Below, piece by piece: positions 42,603 through 56,397 of a stretch of DNA of 64,000 nucleotides. How positions within the stretch are numbered: the stretch's first letter is position 1; every line of letters starts with the position of its first letter. The position numbers were made by a program, and so were the translations under genes. The stretch is from Ralstonia sp. SET104 (GTDB taxonomy: Bacteria > Pseudomonadota > Gammaproteobacteria > Burkholderiales > Burkholderiaceae): the NCBI RefSeq assembly GCF_003851545.1, contig NZ_BHVX01000001.1, positions 310,001 to 374,000 of the forward strand. The letters are read 5' to 3'. Below the pieces are notes generated by a model. It saw only the letters and a program-made list of their open reading frames with translations, was not told where the DNA came from and ran no database searches.

Positions 42603-44456
42603 TCAGGCGGGCGACGGCGCGTGCAACAGGGCCACGCATGCGCGCTCGGGCAGGCAATGTGCGATCAGTGCGGCAGCGGCACCTTCGCGCGATTCGTGTA
42701 GCAGATCGGCCGGGCTGCCCGCGAGCACCGTGGGCACCGCCACCGGTTGTGCGGCCAGGTTGAGCATCAGCGTGAGCACGCTCGCGTCACCCATGCGCCA
42801 GCGGGCGATGGCGCCAGCGTGGCCCAGTGCCACCGCATCGAGCGCGCGCGCATTAGGCAGGCGCGGGATGATTTCTGCATGGCGCAGTGCCAGCAGCCGG
42901 TGCATGCGGTTGAGCGCATTGAGCGCTTCGGGTTGGCGCAAATCCGCTTCGCCGGGGCGGGAGGCGAGATAGGTGTGCTCGTCGTTCGGGTCGGGAATGC
43001 GCTCGCGCAGGCGTGGGTCGGCAAACGCCGCGAACTTTGCAAACTCGCGGCGGCGCCCGTCACGCACGGCATCGGCCAGCACGCCGTGGTGGCTGGTGAA
43101 GTACAGGAACGGGCATGTGCTGCCCCATTCCTCGCCCATGAACAGCATCGGGATCTGCGGGCTCAGCAGCAACAGCACCTGCGCCGCGAGCAGTGCATCG
43201 GGGTGCGCAAGCTGTGTCAGCCGTTCGCCAAAGGCGCGATTGCCGATCTGGTCGTGGTTCTGCAGGAACAGCACGAACGCGGTGGGCGGCAGGTGCGCGC
43301 TGGGCTCGCCGCGCGGTGCGTTGTCGTGGATGGGTGACGGATCGCCCTGGTAGCAGAAGCCGTCTTGCAGCACGCGCGCCAGACGCTGTGCCGGCGCATC
43401 GGCATAGGCGGCGTAATAGGCCTCGCGCTCGCCGGTAAGCAGCACGTGCAGCACGTTGTGACCGTCGTCGTTCCACTGGGCTTCAAAGTCGCCATGGGTG
43501 TTGGCCGCAGTGTTCCCGCCGTGCAGCAGCGATGCGGCGTTGTGCTCGTTCTCCAGCATGAGATGCACGTGCCGGCCGGGCTCTACCGACAGCCGAACGC
43601 GCGCGGCGAGTTCGCCCAGCCAGTCGCGCTCGGTGATGGCGTGCACGGCATCGAGGCGCAGGCCGTCAACGCGATATTCCATCAGCCACATCAACGCGTT
43701 CTGGATGAAGAACTCGCGCACTTGCGGCATGCGGAAATCAATGGCGGCGCCCCAGGGCGTATGCACATCGTCGCGGAAGAAGCGGCGTGCGTAGTGGTGC
43801 AGGTAATTGCCGTCTGGCCCGAAGTGGTTGTAGACCACATCGAGAAACACCATCATGCCCAGCCCGTGCGCGGTATCGATCAACGCCTTGAGATCGTCCG
43901 GCGTGCCGTAGCTTGCGTCTGGTGCGAAGGGCAGCACGCCGTCATAGCCCCAGTTGCGCGCGCCCGGAAACTCCGCCACCGGCATCAGCTCGATGGCCGT
44001 GATGCCGAGTCGCGCCAGTTCGGGCAGCCGCCCACGCACGCCCTTGAAGCCCCCCAGTGTGCCGACGTGCAGCTCGTACAGCACCGTTTCGTGCCAGGGC
44101 CGACCTTGCCAGTTGGCATGCTGCCAACGGTAGCGCTGCGGATCGATGACGAGGCTCGGGCCGGGCAGGTCTTGCCATTGCGCGCGCGCGGCCGGGTCGG
44201 GCACCGATAGCGTCACGCCGTCGTGGTTGGTGATGCCATAGCGGTAGCACGTGCCGGCACCCACGGGTGCCACGGCCGCATACCAGCCGTCGGGCTCTGA
44301 ATCCATGGGGATGATCTGGCTGCCCTTGGCGTTGTCGATGTCGATCCATGCGGCGGCGGCGTCGGGCGCCCACAGCCGGAAGCGCGTGGTGCCGTTGGCC
44401 AGGACGGTGGCACCAAACGGCATGTCGTGCGCGAACCCTTGGGCGGGTGCGGTCAT
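42603..44456 (-). CDS. treZ: malto-oligosyltrehalose trehalohydrolase
   Basis: The product has 617 residues. An N-terminal CBM48-like domain (FGATVLANGTTRFRLWAPDA) is followed by the GH13 barrel. VDGLRLDAVHAI supplies the nucleophile Asp, HLMLENEHNA the acid Glu and LQNHDQIGN the third carboxylate. LYELHVGTLGGFKGVRGRLPELARLGITAIELMPV is the usual entry region. It cuts trehalose from the ends made by TreY. Its ATG overlaps the glgX stop by four bases. Confidence 0.95.
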   Translation of the reverse strand: MTAPAQGFAHDMPFGATVLANGTTRFRLWAPDAAAAWIDIDNAKGSQIIPMDSEPDGWYAAVAPVGAGTCYRYGITNHDGVTLSVPDPAARAQWQDLPGPSLVIDPQRYRWQHANWQGRPWHETVLYELHVGTLGGFKGVRGRLPELARLGITAIELMPVAEFPGARNWGYDGVLPFAPDASYGTPDDLKALIDTAHGLGMMVFLDVVYNHFGPDGNYLHHYARRFFRDDVHTPWGAAIDFRMPQVREFFIQNALMWLMEYRVDGLRLDAVHAITERDWLGELAARVRLSVEPGRHVHLMLENEHNAASLLHGGNTAANTHGDFEAQWNDDGHNVLHVLLTGEREAYYAAYADAPAQRLARVLQDGFCYQGDPSPIHDNAPRGEPSAHLPPTAFVLFLQNHDQIGNRAFGERLTQLAHPDALLAAQVLLLLSPQIPMLFMGEEWGSTCPFLYFTSHHGVLADAVRDGRRREFAKFAAFADPRLRERIPDPNDEHTYLASRPGEADLRQPEALNALNRMHRLLALRHAEIIPRLPNARALDAVALGHAGAIARWRMGDASVLTLMLNLAAQPVAVPTVLAGSPADLLHESREGAAAALIAHCLPERACVALLHAPSPA

Positions 44457-46771
44457 GGCGTGGTGTCTCCGTGGTCATCGTGGGGGGCGTGGGGGGCGTG
44501 GGGGGTGTGGCCGGCGGTGGGGGCGGTGCGCTCCTCGTCGGTTATGGGTTGTTGGGGCGCGTCCTTCTGCGGTGCGTTGTGCATTTCGGGAACGTGCCCC
44601 AGCGTCTCGCCGCGCGCGTCTGCGTCGGGGTGGCCGGCAATTCTTGCGATGGTGGCGAGCTGCGTGGCAAGCAGGAGCACCACGCTGCGCCCGGCCACCT
44701 GCAGCGTGTTTCCGCTGTGCGGGCGTGCATCCTGATCGGGCGCGGCGCTGTCGATTGCCAGCAGCCAGTCCATGGCGGGCTCCGGCAGCGCAAAGGTCAG
44801 ATCGGTCGCGGCGCCGTTGATGAGCAGCAGCGCCACGTGTGGCCGTCGCATTTCTTTATCTGCGCCATCGACGGTCTCAATACACGCGCGGCGCAGCGCG
44901 AGCGCGCGGGCCTCGCCATCGTTCCAGGCTTCGGGCGAGGGCACCTGGCCGCGCTCATCAAACCAGGCAATGTCTTGCACGCCAGGCAGGATATCGGTGT
45001 TGCCGTGCACGTAGTGCGGCCAGCGCAGCGCCGGACTGGCCTTGCGCAACGCGATCAGCCGCGTTGTGTAACGCGCGAGTGCGTGGCCGGTGTCTGTCTG
45101 CAGCAATGACCAGTCGAGCCATGACGTCGCGTTGTCCTGGCAATAGGCGTTGTTGTTGCCGTCTTGGGTGCGGCCGAACTCATCACCCGCCAACAGCATC
45201 GGCGTGCCGTTGGAGAAGAACACCGTGGCCAGCATCGCGCGCATCACGCGCTCGCGCAGGGCCTGGATGGCAGTGTCGTCGGTTGGGCCTTCGGCGCCCC
45301 AGTTGGCGCTGCAGTTGCCGTTGTGGCCGTCGCGGTTGTCTTCGCCGTTGGCGTTGTTGTGCTTGTCGGCGTAACTGACGAGATCGCGCAGCGTAAAGCC
45401 GTCATGCGATGCCGCGTAATTGACCGAAGCCCACGGCCGGCGGCGGCGGCGGTCAAACAGGTCTCCGCTGCCGGTCAGGCGGGCAGCGAGGTCGGGGCGC
45501 TGGCCGGAATCGCCACGCCAGAAACGGCGGATGCCATCTCGAAAACGGTCGTTCCATTCCGCAAAGCCGGGCGGGTGGTTGCCAACCTGATAGCCGTCGG
45601 GGCCAACGTCCCAGGGCTCGGCGATGAGCTTGACGTTGGAGAGCACCGGGTCTTGGCGCACGGCATCAAAAAAGCCCGAACCCGGATCGAAGCCACCGCC
45701 TTCGCGCCCCAGCGTAACGCCCAGGTCAAAGCGGAAACCATCCACATGGAACGCATTGACCCAGTAGCGCAGCGAATCCATCACCATCTGCAGCACGCGC
45801 GGGTGCGACAGGTTGAGCGTGTTGCCGCAGCCCGTGTCGTTGATGTAGTAGCGCTCCTGGCCCGGCACGAGGCGGTAGTAGCTCGCGTTGTCCAGCCCGC
45901 GGAACGACAGCGTCGGCCCCAGCTCGTTGCCTTCGCAGGTGTGGTTGTAGACCACGTCAAGAAACACCTCGATGCCCGCCGCATGCAGCCGCCGGACCGC
46001 CACCTTCAGCTCGTGCAGCGAGGGTGCCGACAGGTACGACGGCTCCGGCGCAAAGAAGCACAGCGTGTTGTAGCCCCAGTAGTTGCGCAGGCCGCGCTCC
46101 ACCAGGAACTGGTCCTGCAGGAAAGCGTGGATGGGCAACAGCTCGATGGCGGTGATGCCCAGCCGCTGCAGGTGCTCGATGAAAACGCTGTCGCCCAGCG
46201 CGGCGAAGGTGCCGCGCTCTGGCGGCAGCAGATCTTCGCGCAGCATCGACACCCCGCGCACATGCCCTTCATAGATGACCGTGCGCGACCACGGCGTGTT
46301 CGGGCGGACATCGTTGCCCCAGTTGAACGACTCGTCGGTCACCACGGCTTTGGGCATGGCCGGCGCGCTGTCGCGACGGTCGAATGAGAGATCACCACGA
46401 TTGGAGTTCAGCCGATAACCGAACAGCGCATCGGACCAGCGCGGCGCGCCCATCAGCCGGCGGGCGTAGGGGTCGAGCAGCAGCTTGTGCGGGTTGAAGC
46501 GGTGCCCGTGGTGGGGCTCCCACGGGCCGTAGGCGCGGTAGCCGTAGACGAGGCCGGCTTCCACGCCGGGCAGGTAGCCATGCCAGACCTCATCGGTGCA
46601 CTCGGGCAGGGCGAAGCGGGTCAACTCCTTGCGGCCGGTGGGGTCGAAGATGCAAAGCTCGATCTTGCTTGCGTTGGCGGAGAAGACGGCGAAGTTGATG
46701 CCCAGACCGTCCCATTGGGCGCCTAATGGGAAGGGTTTGCCGGGAGAGAGGGAGGTTGGTAGGCGGAGCAT
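44453..46771 (-). CDS. glgX: glycogen debranching enzyme with a His-rich C-terminal tail
   Basis: From the ATG at 46771 the product has 772 residues. The CBM48 domain (PLGAQWDGLGINFAVFSANA) precedes the isoamylase-type GH13 barrel with VDGFRFDLGVTLGRE (nucleophile Asp), KLIAEPWDVGPDGYQVG (acid Glu) and YAASHDGFTLRDLV. It removes alpha-1,6 branches left by phosphorolysis. The last 50 residues are non-family, acidic and His-rich (AGHTPHAPHAPHDDHGD), encoded by a near-perfect 9-bp repeat of G-rich units at 44480-44510. It is preceded by a 170-base gap holding a repeat element. It overlaps treZ by four bases. Confidence 0.92.
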   Translation of the reverse strand: MLRLPTSLSPGKPFPLGAQWDGLGINFAVFSANASKIELCIFDPTGRKELTRFALPECTDEVWHGYLPGVEAGLVYGYRAYGPWEPHHGHRFNPHKLLLDPYARRLMGAPRWSDALFGYRLNSNRGDLSFDRRDSAPAMPKAVVTDESFNWGNDVRPNTPWSRTVIYEGHVRGVSMLREDLLPPERGTFAALGDSVFIEHLQRLGITAIELLPIHAFLQDQFLVERGLRNYWGYNTLCFFAPEPSYLSAPSLHELKVAVRRLHAAGIEVFLDVVYNHTCEGNELGPTLSFRGLDNASYYRLVPGQERYYINDTGCGNTLNLSHPRVLQMVMDSLRYWVNAFHVDGFRFDLGVTLGREGGGFDPGSGFFDAVRQDPVLSNVKLIAEPWDVGPDGYQVGNHPPGFAEWNDRFRDGIRRFWRGDSGQRPDLAARLTGSGDLFDRRRRRPWASVNYAASHDGFTLRDLVSYADKHNNANGEDNRDGHNGNCSANWGAEGPTDDTAIQALRERVMRAMLATVFFSNGTPMLLAGDEFGRTQDGNNNAYCQDNATSWLDWSLLQTDTGHALARYTTRLIALRKASPALRWPHYVHGNTDILPGVQDIAWFDERGQVPSPEAWNDGEARALALRRACIETVDGADKEMRRPHVALLLINGAATDLTFALPEPAMDWLLAIDSAAPDQDARPHSGNTLQVAGRSVVLLLATQLATIARIAGHPDADARGETLGHVPEMHNAPQKDAPQQPITDEERTAPTAGHTPHAPHAPHDDHGDTTP

Positions 46772-46789
46772 TGGTTGAGGCGTTTTGCG

Positions 46790-46935
46790 TCTTTTGCTTG
46801 GGTGGTTATCCCTGTTTCGTACCGTGCCGGGCACGACTTACTTTTCTTTGGCAAGACGAAGAAAGTGGGTCAGCCCCGCAGGGGATGAAACCAGGGATGC
46901 ACCAGAAACAAAAAGCCAAAGACAGAAGCGTCCAA
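46790..46935. repeat. dispersed-type intergenic repeat with three hairpins between glgB and glgX
   Basis: The gap carries CGTGCC-C-GGCACG-like (46823-46835), an imperfect inverted repeat ACTTACTTTTCTTTGG...AGAAAGT (46834-46865) and CCCC-GCA-GGGG (46874-46884). The combination of the AAAGAAAAGTAAGT and CCCCGCAGGGG elements is one I recall as abundant between genes in Burkholderiales. It may stabilise or end the upstream glgB mRNA. Copy number in the genome is not visible from one window. Confidence 0.5.
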
Positions 46936-46943
46936 CCGCCGCG

Positions 46944-49285
46944 TCAAACCTTCAACACAACAACGCCCAGCGGTGGCAACCGCAACACCAACGACTGGCC
47001 CTGCCCATGCGCAGCCACATGGTCCACATCCACCGCGCCACCGTTCCCCAGGCCTGTGCCGCCATACACGGCAGCATCGGTATTCAGCACCTCACGCCAC
47101 TGCACGGCACCCTGCGCAGGCGGTACGCCAATGCGATACCCCTCGCGCGGCACAGGTGTCATGTTCGCCACCACCAGCATTGGCCGCCCCTCTCCGTCCA
47201 ACCGCAGGAACGCAAACACACTGTTGGTCCGATCATCGCCAATTACCCAGTTGAACCCCTCGGGCGCAGTGTCTCGCGCGTGCAAAGGCGGTTCGCTGCG
47301 GTACTGCGCGTTGAGATCGTGCACCAGCCGTTGCACCCCACGGTGCCGCGGGTCGTCCAGCAGGTGCCATTCGGGCGATGCATCGTGGTTCCATTCGCCC
47401 ACCTGCCCGAACTCGCACCCCATGAAGAGCAGCTTCTTGCCGGGGTGGGTCCACATGAATGCCAGATAGGCGCGCAGGTTGGCCAGCCGCTGCCATTCAT
47501 CACCGGGCATCTTGCCCAGCAGCGAGCCCTTGCCGTGCACCACTTCGTCGTGCGAGATCGGCAGGATGAAATGCTCTGAGAACGCGTACACCAGCCCGAA
47601 CGTCATGCCGTCGTGATGGTGCTGGCGGTACACCGGATCGCGCTGCATGTAGTGCAGCGTGTCGTGCATCCAGCCCATGTTCCATTTGTAGTCGAATCCC
47701 AGGCCGTTGAATTCCACCGGAGCGGTCACGCCGGGCCACGCGGTGGATTCTTCGGCGATGGTGATAGCGCCGGGGCAACGTTCGTGCACCACGGTGTTCA
47801 TCTGCCGTAGAAAGGCGACCGCTTCGAGGTTTTCGCGGCCGCCGTAGCGGTTGGGCACCCATTCGCCCGCGCGGCGCGAGTAGTCCCGATAGAGCATCGA
47901 TGCCACGGCGTCCACGCGCAGGCCGTCGATGTGGAAGCGCTCCAGCCATTCCAGCGCGCTGGCGATCAGGAAGCCGCGTACTTCGTTGCGGCCGAAGTTG
48001 TAGATGAGCGTGTTCCAGTCCTGATGGAAGCCTTCGCGCGGGTCTTGGTGTTCGTACAGCGCGGTACCGTCAAATTGCGCCAGGCCATGCGCGTCGGTCG
48101 GGAAGTGCGCGGGCACCCAGTCGACGATGATGCCCAGGCCCGCCTGGTGGCAGCGGTCGACAAAGCGCGCAAACGCCTCTGGCGAGCCAAAGCGCGCAGA
48201 CGGCGCGAACAGCCCCAGTGGTTGATAGCCCCAACTGCCGCCGAACGGGTGCTCGGCTACCGGCAGCAGTTCGATATGCGTGAAGCCGAGCGCGGTGACG
48301 TAGGGGATCAGCCGATCGGCCAGTTCATCCCAGTGCAGGTTGCGGCCGCCGTCTTCCAGATCGCGCAGCCATGAGCCGGCGTGCACTTCATAGATGCTGA
48401 TGGGCGCGTCGGGCTTCTGGCGTTCGGCGCGCGTCTGCATCCAATCGTCGTCGCTCCAGCGCAGGGGGGCCGGGTCGGCCACGACCGATGCGGTGGCGGG
48501 CGGTGGTTCGGTCTGGCGGGCGGCGGGGTCGGCCTTGACCACCAGCCGGCCATTGGCACCGACCAGCTCGAACTTGTAGCGCGCGCCGGGGCCCGCGCCC
48601 AGGCCGCTGGGCAGGAACAGTTCCCACACGCCGGCCTGGTGGCGCAGGCGCATCGGGTGGCGGCGGCCGTCCCATTGGTTGAAGTCGCCCACCACGGATA
48701 CACGCTGCGCGTTTGGTGCCCACACCGCAAAGCGCACCCCGCTGATACCGTCGATGCGAATGGCCTGCGCGCCCAGGCAGCTTGTCAGCGCCCAATGCGT
48801 ACCGTCGTTGAGCAGGTGCAGGTCCAGGTCTCCCAGCAGCAGGCCGAAGGCGTACGGGTCTTCGGTTTCCTGCACGGCGTCATGGCCCGCCCGGCCTGTA
48901 CCGGCAGGCCAGATGATGCGCAGGCGGTAGGCCTGCGGGTGGCCCTGCATGTCACTGCCCGCGTTTTGTGCGTCTTGCGCGTCTTGCGCATCGGTGCGCA
49001 GTGGGCCGTGGAACAGCCCCGTGCGGCCCACCGGCGCCAACTCGGTGATGATCTGGCCGCGTGTGTCGATGGTTTGCACGCGGCGTGCACCCGGATAGAA
49101 GGCACGCACGACCCAGCGCGCGCCGTCATCGGTGTCCACGCGATGCGGCCCGAGCACGGCGAACGGATCGCCCACGCGGCCATGTGTGAGCGCATCGACG
49201 CGCATCTGGTCAACGCCGGGCGGCAGCACCACCGGCGGTTCGGGCGCGGCGGCGGGTTGAGCCGGGGTGGCAAAGTCGAGCGCGG

Positions 49286-49289
<4 letters not shown>
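46944..49289 (-). CDS. glgB: 1,4-alpha-glucan branching enzyme
   Basis: The product has 781 residues: two N-terminal carbohydrate-binding domains (about 30-130 and 165-260; [20 protein letters not shown] is the second) and the GH13 barrel. [17 protein letters not shown] supplies the nucleophile Asp, [14 protein letters not shown] the acid Glu and [20 protein letters not shown] the third carboxylate and substrate loop. It moves oligoglucan blocks to make alpha-1,6 branches. Its start overlaps the treS-maltokinase stop by four bases. Confidence 0.96.
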
Positions 49290-52776
<3,487 letters not shown>

Positions 52777-52780
<4 letters not shown>

Positions 52781-55700
52781 GACGGTTGTTCCTCCGATGG
52801 CAGGGCCGGGCGCACGCGCCAGATGGCAAACGGCTGCTCGGGTTCAAGACGGATGTGCTGCCACTTGCCGCGCCACACGGTGCGTTGGCCCCCATCGCCG
52901 CTTGCGAGGTTCTCGGCCATCAGCGCGCCGTGGTCGGGCAGGCCCCATTGCCACAGTGGCAGTTCGATGTCGGATTCGTGCGCGTGATTCGGATCGAGGT
53001 TGATGGCGATGAACAGCGTGTTGTCGCCAAAGTGCTCGGGCGGTAGCGCGTTGGCCAACTCCGCAGGATTGCCCGGCATCACGGGTGGTGTGGACTTGCT
53101 GAAAAACAGGATGTGCTCGCCCGAGGCCGGCTGGAACGTCACGCCCAGGTGCGAGTGCAGCGCCGGATTGGCCCGGCGGATGCGGTTGAGCAGTGCGATT
53201 TCTTTGACGATGTTGCCGGGGCGGTTGTGGTCCCACGCACGCAACTGGTATTTCTCGGAGTCGAGGTACTCCTCCTTGCCTGGCAGCGCACGTCCTTCAC
53301 ACAGCTCGAAACCGTTGTAGACGCCCCAGAGGCCAGACAGCGTGGCGGCCAGCGCCGCACGAATCAGGAAGCCCGGCCGGCCTGACGTCTGCAGGAACAC
53401 CGGGTTGATGTCCGGCGTGTTGACGAATAAGTGCGGGCGGAAGTATTCACGCACCGGCGTGCGCGTCAGCTCGGTCAGGTAATCGATGAATTCCTGCTTG
53501 GTATGCCGCCACGTGAAGTACGTGTACGACTGCGAGAACCCCACCTTCGCCAGCCGGTACATCACTTTGGGCCGCGTGAAGGCTTCCGACAGAAACACCG
53601 CATCCGGATAGCGCGCCCGCACCTCGCCAATCATCCATTCCCAGAACGGCAGCGGCTTGGTGTGCGGGTTGTCAACGCGGAACAGGCGCACGCCCTCGTC
53701 GGCCCAGAACATCACCACATCGCGCAGCGCCGTCCACAGGCCGGGTTTGGCATCGTTCGCGTAGAAGTCGACGTTGACGATGTCTTCGTACTTCTTGGGC
53801 GGGTTCTCGGCGTATTTGATGCTGCCGTCGGGGCGCCACGCAAACCAGCCGGGGTGTTCGCGCAGCCAGGGGTGATCGGGCGAGCATTGAATGGCAAAGT
53901 CCAGCGCCAGCTCCAGGCCTTTCTCGCGCGCGGCACGTGTCAAGCGCCGGAAGTCTTCCAGCGTGCCAAGCTCCGGGTGAATGGCATCGTGCCCGCCTTG
54001 CGCTGCGCCAATGGCGTACGGGCTGCCGGGGTCGTCGGCTTGCGCGCGCAGGCTGTTGTTGCGGCCCTTGCGGTTGGTGCGTCCGATGGGGTGGATGGGC
54101 GGGAAATACAGCACGTCGAAGCCCATGCCGCGAATGGCGCCCAGGCGGCGGATCACGTCGTCGAAGGTGCCGTGCCGCTGTTCGTCGTCTGAGGCCGAGC
54201 GGGGAAAAAGCTCATACCAGCTCGCAAACGCCGCACCCCCGCGTTCCACCTCCAGCGGGTACGCCACGCTTTCCACATAGAACGGCCGGTAGTGCGAAGC
54301 CTGTGCCATCACGTGTGCGGTCACGGGGTCGAGCAGCAGCTTGAGGCGGTGCGCCTGGTCGGCCTCGGCCAGCAGTGCCGCCAGCTTGTGCAGCGCGTCG
54401 ACGGGCGCGTCCTTGGGCGCATGCTCGGCTGCCTGTGCGACAAGCCGCGCGCCTTCTTCCAGCTCCAGCGTGACGTCCACACCGGCGGTGTGCTTCTTCT
54501 CCAGCTCTGACCGGTATGTGCCGAACGCATCGCGCCACGCTGCCACGGCATACACGTGCCGCCCCAGCCGTTCGGGCCGGAAAGCGCCGCGCCAGCGGTC
54601 ATTGCCAAGCGGCACCATCGGCGCGCGCTGCCAGGCGTCTTCATCCTGCGCGCGCCACAGCAGGTGCACGGCCAGCTTGTCGTGCCCGTCTATCAGCACA
54701 TCGGCTTCAACGACGATGTCGTCGCCCACCAGGCGCTTTACGGCAAAGCGGCCATCGTCAACCGATGGCTGCACCTGCTCGATGCCGATGCGCGGTGAGG
54801 CAATGGCCGCCGCAACGGGTTCTTTCGCGGGCTTCTTCGCTTCGCCGGCCTTTGTGCGTGGGCTCTTGGCGGGCTTGCCTGCTGCGGGGTAGCGCACCGG
54901 TGCGTTGCGGAACACGCGCCAGACCTGTACGTCGCCGGGCAGCAGGTCGATCTCGGCCAAAGGCCGGGCGCGGGCACGCAGGGTGTCGTCGCAACTGCCG
55001 ACGGGTTCGGTCAGCAGATCCAGCGCCACGCCGCGCGTGAAGCCGCCAGCCACGCCGGGCAGGAAGTGGTCGGCATGCACCGACACGCCCATATGCAAGT
55101 CGGGGTTGATGACGGTGAGCGTGGCGGCATCACCTGCGCGCAGGTCGGGGCCGTCGGCACGCAGCAGGGCGGTAGCGGGCGCATCGGGGCCGGTGAGCAT
55201 GCGCAGTTCAGCGTGCGGTGCCACGGCGTTCGTCTCGCGCGCGGCGCGGATGGTGGCGTTCACATCGCGCACCGCGTCGCTCAGGTCGAACGCGGCATGC
55301 GCGTCGATCCACTGTTGGTCGGATGGGTCGCCACGTTCGGCCAGCATCGGCAGCAATGCGCCGCGCTCGAAGCCCAGCGGCATCAGCCAGCCGGCATCGA
55401 GCGTGTCGGCCACGTGCAGGAGGCGTCGGTATGCGCGTTCACGGATCATCGCATCGCCAAACGCCTGGCCGTAGCGCGTGCCGAACGGCGCCTCCACGGT
55501 GGCAATGGGCGGTGCCACGGCGGCCAGGCGCGCGTGTTCTTCCACCATCCAGCCGGCGCGGAAATCCCACCAGCGCAGCGACGAGAACGTCGCGTCAAAA
55601 CCCGCCCCCGCCAGCGCATCGATTGCCGCGCCGTCCATGCCGGGTGTCCAGGCGAGCAAGCGTGCGGCGCCGCCGTCCTTACGCACGTCGGCAATCAGCG

Positions 55701-56367
55701 TGCGCCAGCGTTCTGCCGGCAGCCGTGCGGGCGCCTCGCAGCGGAATCCACCAATGCCCAATGCGGCCCATGCGCGCAACTGCTGCGTCCACCATGTGAG
55801 GATGGCATCGGCGCAGTGCGGGCTGTCGTGGCGGAACGAGGCCACCTCCAAGTGCGAAGGCGGCAGGCGCGGGTCCAGCGCGTCGCCGTCTTCGGCGTGG
55901 CTGGCGAACCAGTCGGGGTGATCGGCACGCAAGGGTGCATCAATGGCCACGCGGTCAATCACCAAGTCGAGCAGCAGCGTAAGCCCACGTGCGCGGCAGC
56001 CTTCGGCCAGTTTGGTGAGGGCGGTATCGGCCGGCCCGCCGCCCAGCGCGGCATGCAGTTCAGCATGGTCACGCGTGACGAACACATTGCCGGCTGCACC
56101 CACCGCAAACGGTGGCGCCATCAGCACATGGTCGAAACCCAGTGAGGCAATGCGATCGAGCACGCCGTCCCACCGGTCGAGCCTGCCCAGTTGCAGCGGA
56201 TGCACGTAGCAGATGGCGGGAGCGTAAATGGGCGCCGCTGCCGCAACGGGCGGGTGTCCGGTCGGCTTGGTTGCCGATTTGGCTTCGCTGCCGGACGGCT
56301 TGGCGGCCTTGAGCGCAGCCGTGGTTTTACGTGAAGTGGCGGGCTTGGGCGACTTGGTCTCGGGCAT
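52777..56367 (-). CDS. glgE: alpha-1,4-glucan:maltose-1-phosphate maltosyltransferase with an extra N-terminal GH13-like half
   Basis: The 1196-residue protein is nearly twice the usual GlgE length of about 660. Residues 1-50 are a Lys/Ala/Pro-rich linker. Residues 50-500 resemble a GH13 barrel ([44 protein letters not shown]) but no full set of catalytic carboxylates is evident. The C-terminal half is Glg[41 protein letters not shown] (nucleophile Asp), [13 protein letters not shown] (acid Glu) and [10 protein letters not shown]. GlgE extends alpha-1,4-glucans from maltose-1-phosphate. It lies 30 bases after glgA and overlaps treS by four bases. Confidence 0.93.
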
Positions 56368-56397
56368 GCGTGAAAGCGTGGCGGAACGTCAGTGCGA

